From Tethya wilhelma (Eukaryota; Porifera; Demospongiae; Tethyida; Tethyidae): 64,000 bases of DNA. Below the pieces are notes generated by a model. The model saw only the letters and a list, made by a program, of their open reading frames with translations, was not told where the DNA came from and made no database searches. Location: assembly GCA_964030475.1 (NCBI GenBank), contig CAXIPT010000001.1, forward strand, positions 7,220,179-7,284,178, given 5' to 3'. Made by a program: the position numbers and the translations under genes. Below are positions 10,446 through 19,612 of this stretch, piece after piece; position 1 is the stretch's first letter, and every line of letters starts with the position of its first letter.

Positions 10446-12629
10446 ATGGACGCTACCAAATACACTAAAGATGCTCTCAAGAAGCTAGAGGAGCAGTTGA
10501 CATGCGCTGTTTGTCTCGAATCCTTCAAGGATCCTAAACTACTACATTGTTTCCATGTCTTCTGTGAGAAATGTCTCGTTTCACTTGTGCTCCAAGACCA
10601 ACAGGGCCAACTCTCTGTACACTGTCCTACCTGTCGTCAATCCACCCTCCTTCCAACAGCCAGTGTGTCAGGTCTCCAATCAGCATTTTATATGCACCAC
10701 CTGTTTGAGATTCAAGAAGCCTTTGAGAAGAATAAACTGCCCCAAACTGAAAGTCAGGCATCATATAGTCATCCTTACGGACCTGACCCGCAGCCTGTCC
10801 AGACTGGTACTAGCAGTTTTAGTGCTGAAAGTAGTGTAGCTCCTGCAATGCCCCCAAAGACATCAACCATTGACTGTCCCCTGCACAAAGAAAGAAAACT
10901 AGAACTGTACTGTGAGACTTGTGAGGAACTGATATGCTTCCACTGCACCGTTAAGCTTCACAATGGTCATCAGTATGACCTGGTGAGTGAATTATTTGAG
11001 AAACACAAGAATGAGATCACAGCTTCTCTAGAGCCAGTTGAGACGCAGCTAGAATCTGTGAATAAAGCACTGGAACAGCTAGACACACGTTGTGAGCAGA
11101 TCACTGATCAACAAGAAGCTATTGAAGAAGACATCCACAAAACCTTTCAACACTTCCATGAAGTACTTGATGATAGACGAGCAGAGCTTATTACTCAGTT
11201 GAAGCAATTTACTCAGCAGAAGATTAAAAACCTTCAAGCTCAAGGAGACGAACTAGAGACAAGTCAAATACAACTGAAAAACTGTTTGGAGTTTGTGAGG
11301 GAGAGTCTGAAAACAGGAAGTCAGGGAGAGGTGATGAATATGAAGAAGCCTGTAGTTACACAGATCAAAAAACTAACAGCCAACTTCAAACCAGACACAC
11401 TGAAGACCACTGAGCTAGCTAATGTGAAGTTTAGAGCATCTTCTCTATCTCTTGAACAGATTGGCAAAGTGTATCTACAACAAGTTACACCAGAGAAATG
11501 CTATGTCAGCACTATTGTGGAACCAACTGCTCATTCGTCTGTGGTTAAAGAGAAGACCACAGAAATGCTTCATGTTGTAGATCAGTGTGGTGAGGCATGT
11601 GTGTTTCCAGTTGAGTCAGTGAACTGTGAGTTAGTGTCAGAAGTCACATCCATTGCCAAAACAACAAAATGTTCCACAACACTTGTGGAAAATGGTCGAT
11701 ATGAGATTAGCTACACACCCACCACTCGAGGAAGACACCATCTACACATCAAAGTAAAAAGAAAACATATCAAAGGAAGTCCATTCCCTGTGATGGTAAA
11801 GATACCATATGAGAAACTTGGTACTCCAATCAAGATCATTGGTGGGTTGAAGGATCCATGGGGAGTAGCAGTCAACCAGAGAGGAGAAATCATAGTAGCT
11901 GAAAATGATGGTCACTGCATCTCCATCTTCAGTCCAAGTGGAGAGAAACTTAGCACTTTGGGTTCCAAAGGATCGTTCAAGGGAAAGTTCACCTGGCCAC
12001 ATGGTGTAGCCGTAGACACTGAAGGTAATTTACTGGTTATGGAATGTGGTAATAATCGTGTCCAGAAGTTTACAAGACAAGGACAGTTAGTGAAATCTGT
12101 AGGTAGGAAAGGTGGTGGGAACTTGCAGTTTTCTTGTCCTGTTGGTGGTGCTGTTCATCCTTACATTAGGACAGTGTACGTAGCTGATCGAAACAATCAT
12201 CGTATTCAGGTTCTGAACCCTGACCTTTCATTCTCCTGGATGTTTGGTGGTTACGGTTGTGCCAGTGGACAGTTCCGTTACCCCTGGGATGTGGCATTTG
12301 ACAGCACTGGGAACGTGTATGTAGCTGATAGTGCCAATAACTGTATCAAAGTGTTTGCAGCAAAAGGAAAGTTTCTAAGAAAGTTTAGTCAAAGAGGACA
12401 AGATGGTAGTCGATTGGTCTCCCCTAAGAGTGTTGCTATAGGCCCTGAAAATGTTGTTTATGTTGCCGAATCAAATCGCATTTCAGTATTTACATCAGAA
12501 GGAATTTTTCTATCTTCATTCAGTCTAAGTGGAAGTAACCCAGGACAGATGGTTCATGGAATAGCTGTGGACAAGAATGGAATAATTTATGTTAGTGATG
12601 TAGCTAATAGTTGTGTACAACTATTTTGA
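10446..12629 (+). CDS. TRIM-NHL protein (RING, B-box, coiled coil, filamin repeat, NHL propeller), paralogue 2
   Basis: Intronless ORF of 727 aa. The ATG at 10446 (AAGATGG) is chosen because similarity to paralogue 1 starts there; the frame is open further upstream without a better start. The C3HC4 RING is at residues 20-63, the B-box at about 143-183, the coiled coil at about 190-300, the filamin-type repeat at about 341-452 and NHL repeats at about 460-727 (HRIQVL, NCIKVF). The RING-to-B-box linker is longer than in paralogue 1 and is Pro/Ser/Thr-rich. Long stretches of RING and coiled coil are nearly identical to paralogue 1 while the NHL part is more diverged. That pattern fits a recent duplication, or gene conversion of the 5' half, with divergence of the substrate-binding propeller. 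Predicted role: E3 ubiquitin ligase. Confidence 0.93.
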   Translation: MDATKYTKDALKKLEEQLTCAVCLESFKDPKLLHCFHVFCEKCLVSLVLQDQQGQLSVHCPTCRQSTLLPTASVSGLQSAFYMHHLFEIQEAFEKNKLPQTESQASYSHPYGPDPQPVQTGTSSFSAESSVAPAMPPKTSTIDCPLHKERKLELYCETCEELICFHCTVKLHNGHQYDLVSELFEKHKNEITASLEPVETQLESVNKALEQLDTRCEQITDQQEAIEEDIHKTFQHFHEVLDDRRAELITQLKQFTQQKIKNLQAQGDELETSQIQLKNCLEFVRESLKTGSQGEVMNMKKPVVTQIKKLTANFKPDTLKTTELANVKFRASSLSLEQIGKVYLQQVTPEKCYVSTIVEPTAHSSVVKEKTTEMLHVVDQCGEACVFPVESVNCELVSEVTSIAKTTKCSTTLVENGRYEISYTPTTRGRHHLHIKVKRKHIKGSPFPVMVKIPYEKLGTPIKIIGGLKDPWGVAVNQRGEIIVAENDGHCISIFSPSGEKLSTLGSKGSFKGKFTWPHGVAVDTEGNLLVMECGNNRVQKFTRQGQLVKSVGRKGGGNLQFSCPVGGAVHPYIRTVYVADRNNHRIQVLNPDLSFSWMFGGYGCASGQFRYPWDVAFDSTGNVYVADSANNCIKVFAAKGKFLRKFSQRGQDGSRLVSPKSVAIGPENVVYVAESNRISVFTSEGIFLSSFSLSGSNPGQMVHGIAVDKNGIIYVSDVANSCVQLF

Positions 12630-12914
12630 GGTTTAATGTTTACTTGTTTCTTAAATTTTTGTTTTATCATACTGATATATTCAGTCATATACATGAATTA
12701 TTCTATCAAGATGTATATAGTACCTTCTATATCACATCATTTGCTGTAGAGATTAATTTCCTGTTCGAATGAGTTTTGTATTTAAATTCCCCCTTGCCCT
12801 ACATGTACCCATTATCAGTTTGTCCTGACAACTTTAGTTTATCTTTTTTAAAAAAAAGGTACTAATCGATAATTGAAGTCCAAAAAAGAATTCAACTTAG
12901 AAGTAACTGTTTGG

Positions 12915-13180
12915 TGTCTATAGGAACATATTGCTGTTTGGAGTGGTAAAACCTTGCTGCGTACGTATGCCTTTTCACTTTCACAAGATAAGCTCTCAGT
13001 TAGAGATGCATGCATTCAGGTATGTGTGCATTCAGTTGCACTTTATGCTAAACTATGTGAGTGTCACTGTTTGCTTTACCTTATACACTGTAACAGGATA
13101 TCCTTTCATACTGAAACTCAGACAGCTGTCTACTATGATCCATGAACCAATCCGGGCCAGGCAGCTAGTGTCAGCTAGAG
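12915..13180 (+). pseudogene. Relic of IFT140 exons 9 and 10
   Basis: Close nucleotide similarity to 28845-29040 of the main IFT140 gene, including the intron between the two exons (same order and strand). Exon 9 keeps EHIAVWSGK, then small insertions and deletions destroy the frame (TTTCACTTTCACAAG against TTTTCACAAG). Exon 10 keeps FHTETQTA, then runs into a stop. No other IFT140 exons adjoin it. It is a decayed fragment and shows that this part of IFT140 was copied at least once within the region. Confidence 0.8.
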
Positions 13181-13303
13181 CAATCCAAGCAAGTATAAAC
13201 TATTAAGTGTTCCCCTTCCAGCAGTTTATTATTCTATGAATTTTCTTTTTTAGTTTGAAAGTTTTCAAGAGATTGTTTAAGTCAGTAGCATTATGTCTCA
13301 AGT

Positions 13304-13343
<40 letters not shown>

Positions 13344-13930
13344 ATTGAAAAACTTCATTGATTTATACGCATGATACAAAAATCAAACAATGAGGGGTGA
13401 AGGTATCCAAGGTCACATTGTCATAATGTTCTACAAAAACATTGCACAATCACTTGGCTTCAGCCACTGATGACGCAAAGGTAGAATTATTTTCATGATT
13501 TGGGCAGCTTAAATCAATTTATGAATAGTAGCAGCATTAGTTCAGATTTGCTGCAGCTTACAGTCAAAGGATGTGTCTACTCTAGTGTCTATCCCCACGT
13601 CATTCATGTGATATTTCTGACCAGGCTGTCTCCTTCCTTACCGTGAGTGTAAGGTCAAAGGTGAGAGCCTGGGAACGAGGCTATGTTACAACCACATTTA
13701 TACTATGGAATTTTCACTCTAATACAAAGTAACAGGATGTGACCCTACAAGTCGTGATAATCATGCTTATCTCACATCCTGCTGGTCACATGGTTAACCA
13801 CCAATAAAATATGGACTGCCTGGGCATGAACCACCTTTCTATATTTGTTGCTGGTCACCATTAAAAATAAAAATTAGTTGCTCAGTATGACAATATTTAT
13901 ACAGCTGTTAGCCTATGTAAGAGTTTTTGT
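13181..13930. other. Intergenic; repeats only
   Basis: Contains a (CT)n microsatellite at about 13308-13340 and a short repeat (AAGGTCAAAGGTGAGAGCCTGGG, near 13650-13675) that recurs near 48249. No gene was recognised. The missing first exon of the deaminase-like gene at 15419 was sought here and not found. Confidence 0.6.
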
Positions 13931-13944
13931 TTGCTTACATTAAG

Positions 13945-15327
13945 ATGTGCGTTAGAGCACTCAAGTTCTTGGCTCTGATAGCGATCATTACATCTATTGG
14001 GTATTGTGAGGCACAACGAAAGATCATCTACATCTATCCAGCTCTCAATGGATCTGCTTGTCCTTCCACATGCTACACTCTACCTGAGCTCTATGACCAG
14101 CATACTGAGAACAATTCTCTGATTGGCTTCAACACAATACTGTTTTTTATTGGAGGGCAATATGACTTTGAGCCTGAACAGCCTGGACACTTGGTCTTCA
14201 AAGATGTAGCGAATCTAACTCTGACAAGCAACACTAGTGCAGTGATCAACTGTACAAGCCGTTTTGGATTGGCATTCTTGAATATTACAAACCTTACATT
14301 TCAGAACATATCAATGTACAACTGTGGTGCCAAATTGAGCACAGATTTGGTTCAACAAACTCGTTCTCTTCAAATTGATAATCCACGAAGAATCAGAATT
14401 CAACCCTATGTGGCTGTATTTGCAGTGAATGTATACTCACTGTTTATGTCAAGGGTAACTGTTAGCAACAGCTATGGACATGGACTACTGGGACTGAACA
14501 TTATTGGAGACTCTCAAATCGTATCTACAAACTTTATTGGCAACAACTTCATATCTTACTATCAGTGTAGAGGGCCATCACTGAGTGCTTCTGAAGAAAA
14601 CAACTGCAGAGGAGGAAATGCAGTGATCCTTTTCACTGATCTTCATGAATGCCCTCAGCCACCATTGACCCCTGCAACATTCACTTTGACCATAACAGAC
14701 ACTACCTTCATAAGGGGAGTGCATGTCGTACACCATCCATCATATTTAAGCTATGGTAGTGGACTAGGAGTTGCCATGAGTCAGAGAAATTATGGTGTAA
14801 GTATGACACTCGTTCGGTGCCTAAGTATTGGGAATATTGCTATTAGAGAAGGTGCTAATTTGTACTTTTTTATTACGGGGACAGTTGTGAACTCTTCCAT
14901 CACAATCAGAGATAGTCAAAGTCAAGCCGGAAATCTAATAACTCCACCTCTTGTTCAGGGAATTTACCCAATAGGCACTTCACCAGGACTCTACTTTACT
15001 CACGGTGGATTTGACAATAGGGGTGTTTTGCAATGTACACAGGATGTGCAAGGAAATGCTACAAATGAAGAAATACTCTTGATTGAAAATAGTCAATTTA
15101 CCCACAATTTCGGAGGTACAATAGCAATAGTACTTGCATCTGGATTTCAAGTAAACTTTGCCCCCGTAACTCTAACAGTAATCATTAGAGACTCAAAAAT
15201 TACTGAAAATGTAGGATCAGGTTCCAATGGAGTATCAGCTGTAGCTCTGTGTGTATATGAACCAGTGGTGTATATTAACAACAAAATCAAAGGTTTGCTT
15301 TTTATTGTGCAGACAAGTAATTCCTGA
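13945..15327 (+). CDS. Secreted beta-helix (PMP-like) protein, truncated paralogue 1
   Basis: ORF of 460 aa from ATG 13945 (the frame is open from a TTG at 13927). It has a clear signal peptide (ALKFLALIAIITSIGYCEAQ), then SACPSTCYTLPELYDQHTENN and a long run of parallel beta-helix type repeats rich in N-glycosylation sites (NLTLTSNTSAVINC, NITNLTFQNISMYNC). It is about 90 percent identical by eye to residues 1-330 of the gene at 19613, after which the two diverge. It stops at TGA 15325-15327 without the GGA-type repeats, Cys-rich module and membrane helices of the paralogue. It is therefore either a secreted truncated version or a pseudogene. It ends only 91 bp before the first recognised exon of the deaminase-like gene, whose own first exon seems to be missing. 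Confidence 0.7.
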   Translation: MCVRALKFLALIAIITSIGYCEAQRKIIYIYPALNGSACPSTCYTLPELYDQHTENNSLIGFNTILFFIGGQYDFEPEQPGHLVFKDVANLTLTSNTSAVINCTSRFGLAFLNITNLTFQNISMYNCGAKLSTDLVQQTRSLQIDNPRRIRIQPYVAVFAVNVYSLFMSRVTVSNSYGHGLLGLNIIGDSQIVSTNFIGNNFISYYQCRGPSLSASEENNCRGGNAVILFTDLHECPQPPLTPATFTLTITDTTFIRGVHVVHHPSYLSYGSGLGVAMSQRNYGVSMTLVRCLSIGNIAIREGANLYFFITGTVVNSSITIRDSQSQAGNLITPPLVQGIYPIGTSPGLYFTHGGFDNRGVLQCTQDVQGNATNEEILLIENSQFTHNFGGTIAIVLASGFQVNFAPVTLTVIIRDSKITENVGSGSNGVSAVALCVYEPVVYINNKIKGLLFIVQTSNS

Positions 15328-15418
15328 AAGGTCTAGAAAAAGAAGGAGAGTAGGTACAACAATTTTCATCTTAATACAATGGTACACCATAGATGGACAT
15401 TTTGTATGACTTATTTAG

Positions 15419-16300
15419 TTCCAGAAGACAAAGGAACATTTGAAGTCGATGAACTATATCATGAAGCAATGGTTTGTGATAGCACTTCCGATTCCAGTGA
15501 TGGGGATGACACTGTCTGCAGTGAAGACTACAAGTACATGGAAGAAGCAAAAAGGATAGCTCTAAAAAGTCCTGACACTGATACAAAAGTATGTTCTGAC
15601 AGATCTACCAATTTGTAAAGAGCTTAGTATTGAAATGTGTGATATTCATAATTATGGTGCTTGATGTAGTGTAAAATTAATAACATTGAGCTTCACCTCC
15701 CAGTGTATTCATATTATACATATGTGTGTAGGTTGGAGCTGTTCTGGTATCTGATACTAATCCCCGGCAGATCCTAGGTGTAGGGTGGAACAGGATGCCT
15801 AGAGGTTGTGAGGACACATTTCCATGGACAAGAGATGGTGAACTGCTGGAACAAAAGTATCCATATGGTACTACACTAAACACATAAGCCAGTTTCCATT
15901 TAACATACTTTTGTCATTCAAAGATCCATTTGTAATACACAGTACTCCATGGAGGTGTTGCTGCTATGCTGGATGCACTAAAGAAGTACAATGCTGACAA
16001 GATAAAGGGTTCTACCTTGTACATTACACTACATCCCGACAACAAGGATGCCCAACTCATTCTAGAGCTTGGGATCAAGGAGGTGGTGTATCTCAATAAT
16101 AAATATTGTACAAAGATCTTTGCACAAGCTTCAAAGAAGCTCTTAAAACAAGGAGTGAAACGCAGGTAAGAAAAATACTACAGATAGTGAAATTTTGTTA
16201 GCATGATCAATTTTTTGTGATAGCTCTTCAACTTTAGTGAGGTTACTGTATTCATGAATGTATCTTTTCACATACACACAGGAAAATAAGTGAACAGTGA
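15419..16300 (+). CDS. dCMP-deaminase-like protein lacking catalytic residues, copy 1 (5' end missing)
   Basis: Exons 15419-15588, 15732-15867, 15943-16165 and 16282-16300 join in phase and end KISEQ-stop. The order of blocks follows vertebrate dCMP deaminase: EDYKYMEEAKRIA, KSPDTDTKVGAVLV, GVGWNRMPRGCEDTFPW, KYPYVLHGGVAAML, GSTLYITLHP, ELGIKEVVY. At the active site, HAE is HGG (glutamate lost) and PCxxC is PDNKD (both cysteines replaced by Asp). Only the zinc-ligand histidine remains. The fold looks intact, the reading frame is clean and the splice sites are good, so this looks like a pseudoenzyme and not a random decay product. An acidic Ser/Asp segment (DSTSDSSDGDD) precedes the domain. 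Exon 1, equivalent to 16574-16688 of copy 2, was not found. Confidence 0.75.
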
Positions 16301-16573
16301 AGTTGATTATAATACTTACTACATGCAACAGCTACTATTAAGTTATTTTTAGCACTTATAATTTTGTATATAAGCTTGTATAATATATATTAAGCGTGTC
16401 ATTTGTATATTTTCTTGATTATAATATTATGGATCAATTGAGAGATTTTGCCAGGTACGGAAATGGTAGGGGTCGTCAAACAAACAGGAGTAAAATATGG
16501 TACAGGGGAGAGTCCCAGCAATATTGCACAATACTTGATAAACAATATCCCACAAAAGAGATACCATTGGTAA

Positions 16574-16700
16574 ATGGCAGCTCCTGGTAGAGCTATCACA
16601 GAACCAATTGAAGAAAGTGGATCACAGTTGTCTGAACAACTGTCTGATCATCAGCTGGATCAGTTGGTATCTGGAGTGACCCTAAATGGTATGTATTGTG

Positions 16701-16761
<61 letters not shown>

Positions 16762-18269
16762 ATTTTGTGGGTATTTAGAAGCTTTTTCTCACTTGAAAGA
16801 TGACAATATTGATAAGGGAACATTTGAAAATGAAGAACTCCATGAAGATGTACCAGCATTTGAATGTGAGTCTGATTCCAGTGAAGGAGACGAAAATGAC
16901 TCACCAAGTCGTGAAGACTATCGATTCATGGAAATAGCAAAGGAAATGGCTTCAAGAAGTCCAGACACTGATACAAAAGTATGTATATCCATGCATTACA
17001 CACATCAAGCAAAGCTTAGTGCCCTGAACACTCAACCTCATGGCACACCTCGGGTAATTTAAGGTGTTGCCATTTTTTGAGTGACCATTAGTCTGAGCCT
17101 AGACCCTCCTCCCCATCACATTACACGCAATGAGAGAGAAAGAGTCTAGAAAAGGTGACATTTAACGAAATTTCAATTGACCAATCAGATTCGACTATCC
17201 AGATTCTGGATAGTAATTTACATGTGGGTGGTAGTTCGTGTGCATGTAACAACCGTGCGTTCACCTCGCACACACCTTTGCTAGACCCTCTCTCTCTCTT
17301 TCTGTGCGTGTATAGTAGAAGGAGGGTCTAGGCTTGCTAGACTAAGTGACCATCTAACACCCACCAGTCGACTCGGCTGTGAATGAGTTTTTCTGGGGAC
17401 CAAACTGGCCTTAACTGGCAGCTCTCATGTATCAACTGTGTGGTCCGGGTGGGTTACTTTGCTGTACCTACACCACCTGCTGAGAGTGCTGTCAGTCCCC
17501 CTGTGATGAACTAGCCAGTGCACAGGCACACTGGCTCAGCCAGCAAGCCATTTTTTTGGTACATGTGCACTAGTTTACTGCATGCTACTATTATAAACTT
17601 TTGATAGGTTGGAGCAGTGGTAGTATCAGGTTCTCAGCCCAGAACTGTTCTCGGTGAAGGTTGGAACAGAATGCCCAAAGGTTGTGAGGGCAAGTTTTCT
17701 TGGGAAAATAATGGTGAACCACTCAAGCAAAAGTATCCCTATGGTACGTTGTAGACTTACATAAATCGGTCAACTACCCGATCATATAGCTGATGTGATA
17801 CATACTAGAATCTGTTGTGTGTATCAGGGACAAACATTTTGCAACCCATTGAAAGGTCAAGAATTACATGACATTGCACAATACACATCTACATGTACAT
17901 ACAGTTGTTCATGGAGGGTTTGCTGCAATGATAGATGCATTGAAGAAACACCCTGATAAGGTGGAGGGTTCCACCCTATACGTAACACTGTTCCCTGACA
18001 ACAAGGATGCTCAATTCATTCGAGAGATTGGTATCAAGGAGGTGGTGTATCGTGAGGACAAATATCACAAAAAACTCTTCACTAAGGCTTCCAAGAAAAT
18101 CTTGGAAGGAATTCGGTGCAGGTAACCTAAGAATCAGTCAATTCCTCAAAGTAGCTATTCAATGAGAATTTCTGTAATAATACTATGTGATCACCATAGT
18201 GAAATGCACAAGTTGTCTAGCCACGTTATAGTGCTGTTTTTTTGCTTTTGCTACAGGCAAATAGAGTAA
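16574..18269 (+). CDS. dCMP-deaminase-like protein lacking catalytic residues, copy 2 (complete)
   Basis: Exons 16574-16688, 16779-16978, 17608-17743, 17905-18121 and 18257-18269; all phases agree and the ATG at 16574 starts MAAPGRAITEPIEES. The N-terminus is acidic (CESDSSEGDEND), followed by the deaminase-type blocks REDYRFMEIAKEMA, SPDTDTKVGAVVVSG, EGWNRMPKGCEG, KYPYVVHGGFAAMI, STLYVTLFPDNKDAQFI and IKEVVYREDKYHKK. As in copy 1, HAE is HGG and PCNEC-type cysteines are PDNKD, so hydrolytic deamination by the known zinc mechanism should be impossible. dCMP deaminases act in pyrimidine nucleotide balance and are allosteric hexamers; a regulatory or nucleotide-binding role is a guess. Intron 1 is only 90 bp and mostly a (TG)n tract. 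Confidence 0.8.
16703..16759. repeat. (TG)n microsatellite filling a 90 bp intron
   Basis: About 57 bp of TG repeats between the donor GTATGT at 16689 and the acceptor TATTTAG at 16778. It makes up most of the first intron of the deaminase-like gene copy 2. Confidence 0.9.
17093..17345. mobile_element. Small inverted-repeat element in deaminase-like gene copy 2, intron 2
   Basis: AGTCTGAGCCTAGACCCTCC at the left and GGAGGGTCTAGGCTTGCTAGACT at the right are imperfect inverted repeats; an inner pair of AGAGAGAAAGAGTCTAG / CTAGACCCTCTCTCTCT lies inside them. About 250 bp and non-coding. A non-autonomous foldback/MITE-type insertion is the simplest reading. Confidence 0.6.
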
Positions 18270-18792
18270 ATGCTCTGTGTTGCTCACTCTAATGTGCACG
18301 CATATGATCTTCAAACCCTTCAATTCGAGTGTCGTATTTGCTGAAACAACTTTAAAGATTACTTTATTTATCATTATGATGACTACAAGTTTAAAATGTG
18401 TTGTGCTCTCCCAAGACATTATTTTTGATGTCTGAAACTCAAAAGAACCCTGTCACGTCCTTTACTTTGATGAACATATATTTCTCTGAATGTGTAGATG
18501 TTCATGTTCTTTACTTTTATTACCAGATTTCAGAAACTCTGTTTTATTACTATGGCATATATATTATTTATCTTGTATTTATAAGTTTGTTTAAGAATTA
18601 TACATTATGCTTGTTCTATTTTACAGCAGTATAATTCTACTCAGGGTACAAGGTCCATATCATTTGGGAGTTGCCGAATATATATAGGTCTATGGTACAC
18701 ATGGTGATCAGATAAACTCTCACAAGGGTTAAATGTGTGAAATTGATGATCTTTACCACATTACTTTACAAACATCACTTGTTTACACTTAC

Positions 18793-18920
18793 CTTTTTGT
18801 AAGGTCCCACATCTTGACATAGCCAGTATCAGTGCCAGCAAGCAAGAAGTGTCCCACCACATTCAACACCTCAGGAGATCCCTCCAGACCCTCACAGGAG
18901 AGGAGCTGTTTCACTGTGCC
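18793..18920 (-). CDS. IFT140: Intact IFT140 exon (exon 11) on the wrong strand, 10 kb from its gene
   Basis: Minus-strand exon of 128 bp with acceptor TTGAATAG and donor GTAAGTG. It encodes GTVKQLLSCEGLEGSP followed by FLLAGTDTGYVKMWDLTK, which matches the IFT140 segment between AFQ and REAKLHAS. The phases fit exactly: exon 10 of the main gene ends in phase 0 at 29091, this exon runs from phase 0 to phase 2, and exon 12 at 30384 needs phase 2 and completes the Arg codon. No equivalent exon is present between 29091 and 30384. With it, the IFT140 CDS totals 4458 bp (1486 codons including stop); without it the frame is lost. Either the assembly has an inversion or misjoin, or this is a second copy. 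Nothing else recognisable lies in 18300-18780 or 18930-19600. Confidence 0.85.
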
Positions 18921-19612
18921 CTATTCAATCAAGGTGCAAACATTATGTTTCACAAAAACATAATACTGTATATATAGTTACCATGCAATTGACAGTAGTT
19001 GCAGTAAATTTGAAGGGTTCAAAACCAATTGAAAGTGGTCTAGCTAATAACCCATAACCTCATTTGTTGCCCCCTAATTTATACAAAATTAACACACCAG
19101 CCCCCCTCTACTACAATAGTAATACATGGATTACTGAAAAACTTTCACTCTGGAGCAGAACTTTGGGTACACTGTGCGAAGATTAATTTCATTACCTATC
19201 ATTGACATATGTATGTTTATTGTAAATAAAGATATTAAAGATGTGAAGCTTATCTATATTCTAGTTCTACAATTAATAGTCATGTATTTAGTGCCACAAA
19301 CGGACTGTCACAAGTCTTAGAAATTAGTTTAGCTTTCTTAAACTAACAATGTGATGATGTCCATCCACATTGATATTGATGGTGAGACATAAAGAAACAA
19401 TAACACAATATGTCAACAATTTATGCCCCCTAGTTTGTGGACACAGTCAAAATCAACTATACAAGCACACCATTGATATATCCACAACCTTCTGCTAGCT
19501 ATTTAATGAAACATTGTCTTCAAAATAGTCCAAAAACTCAGAAAAAGAAGTTGGAAAGCTAACAAAATTATAGCTTGTGTGTTACTGATTACTAACATCC
19601 CAGGTTGGAACA

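Noticed and set aside
13927..13944. Longer N-terminus for the truncated beta-helix protein
   Set aside because: The extra codons start at TTG. The ATG at 13945 gives a normal signal peptide matching the paralogue.
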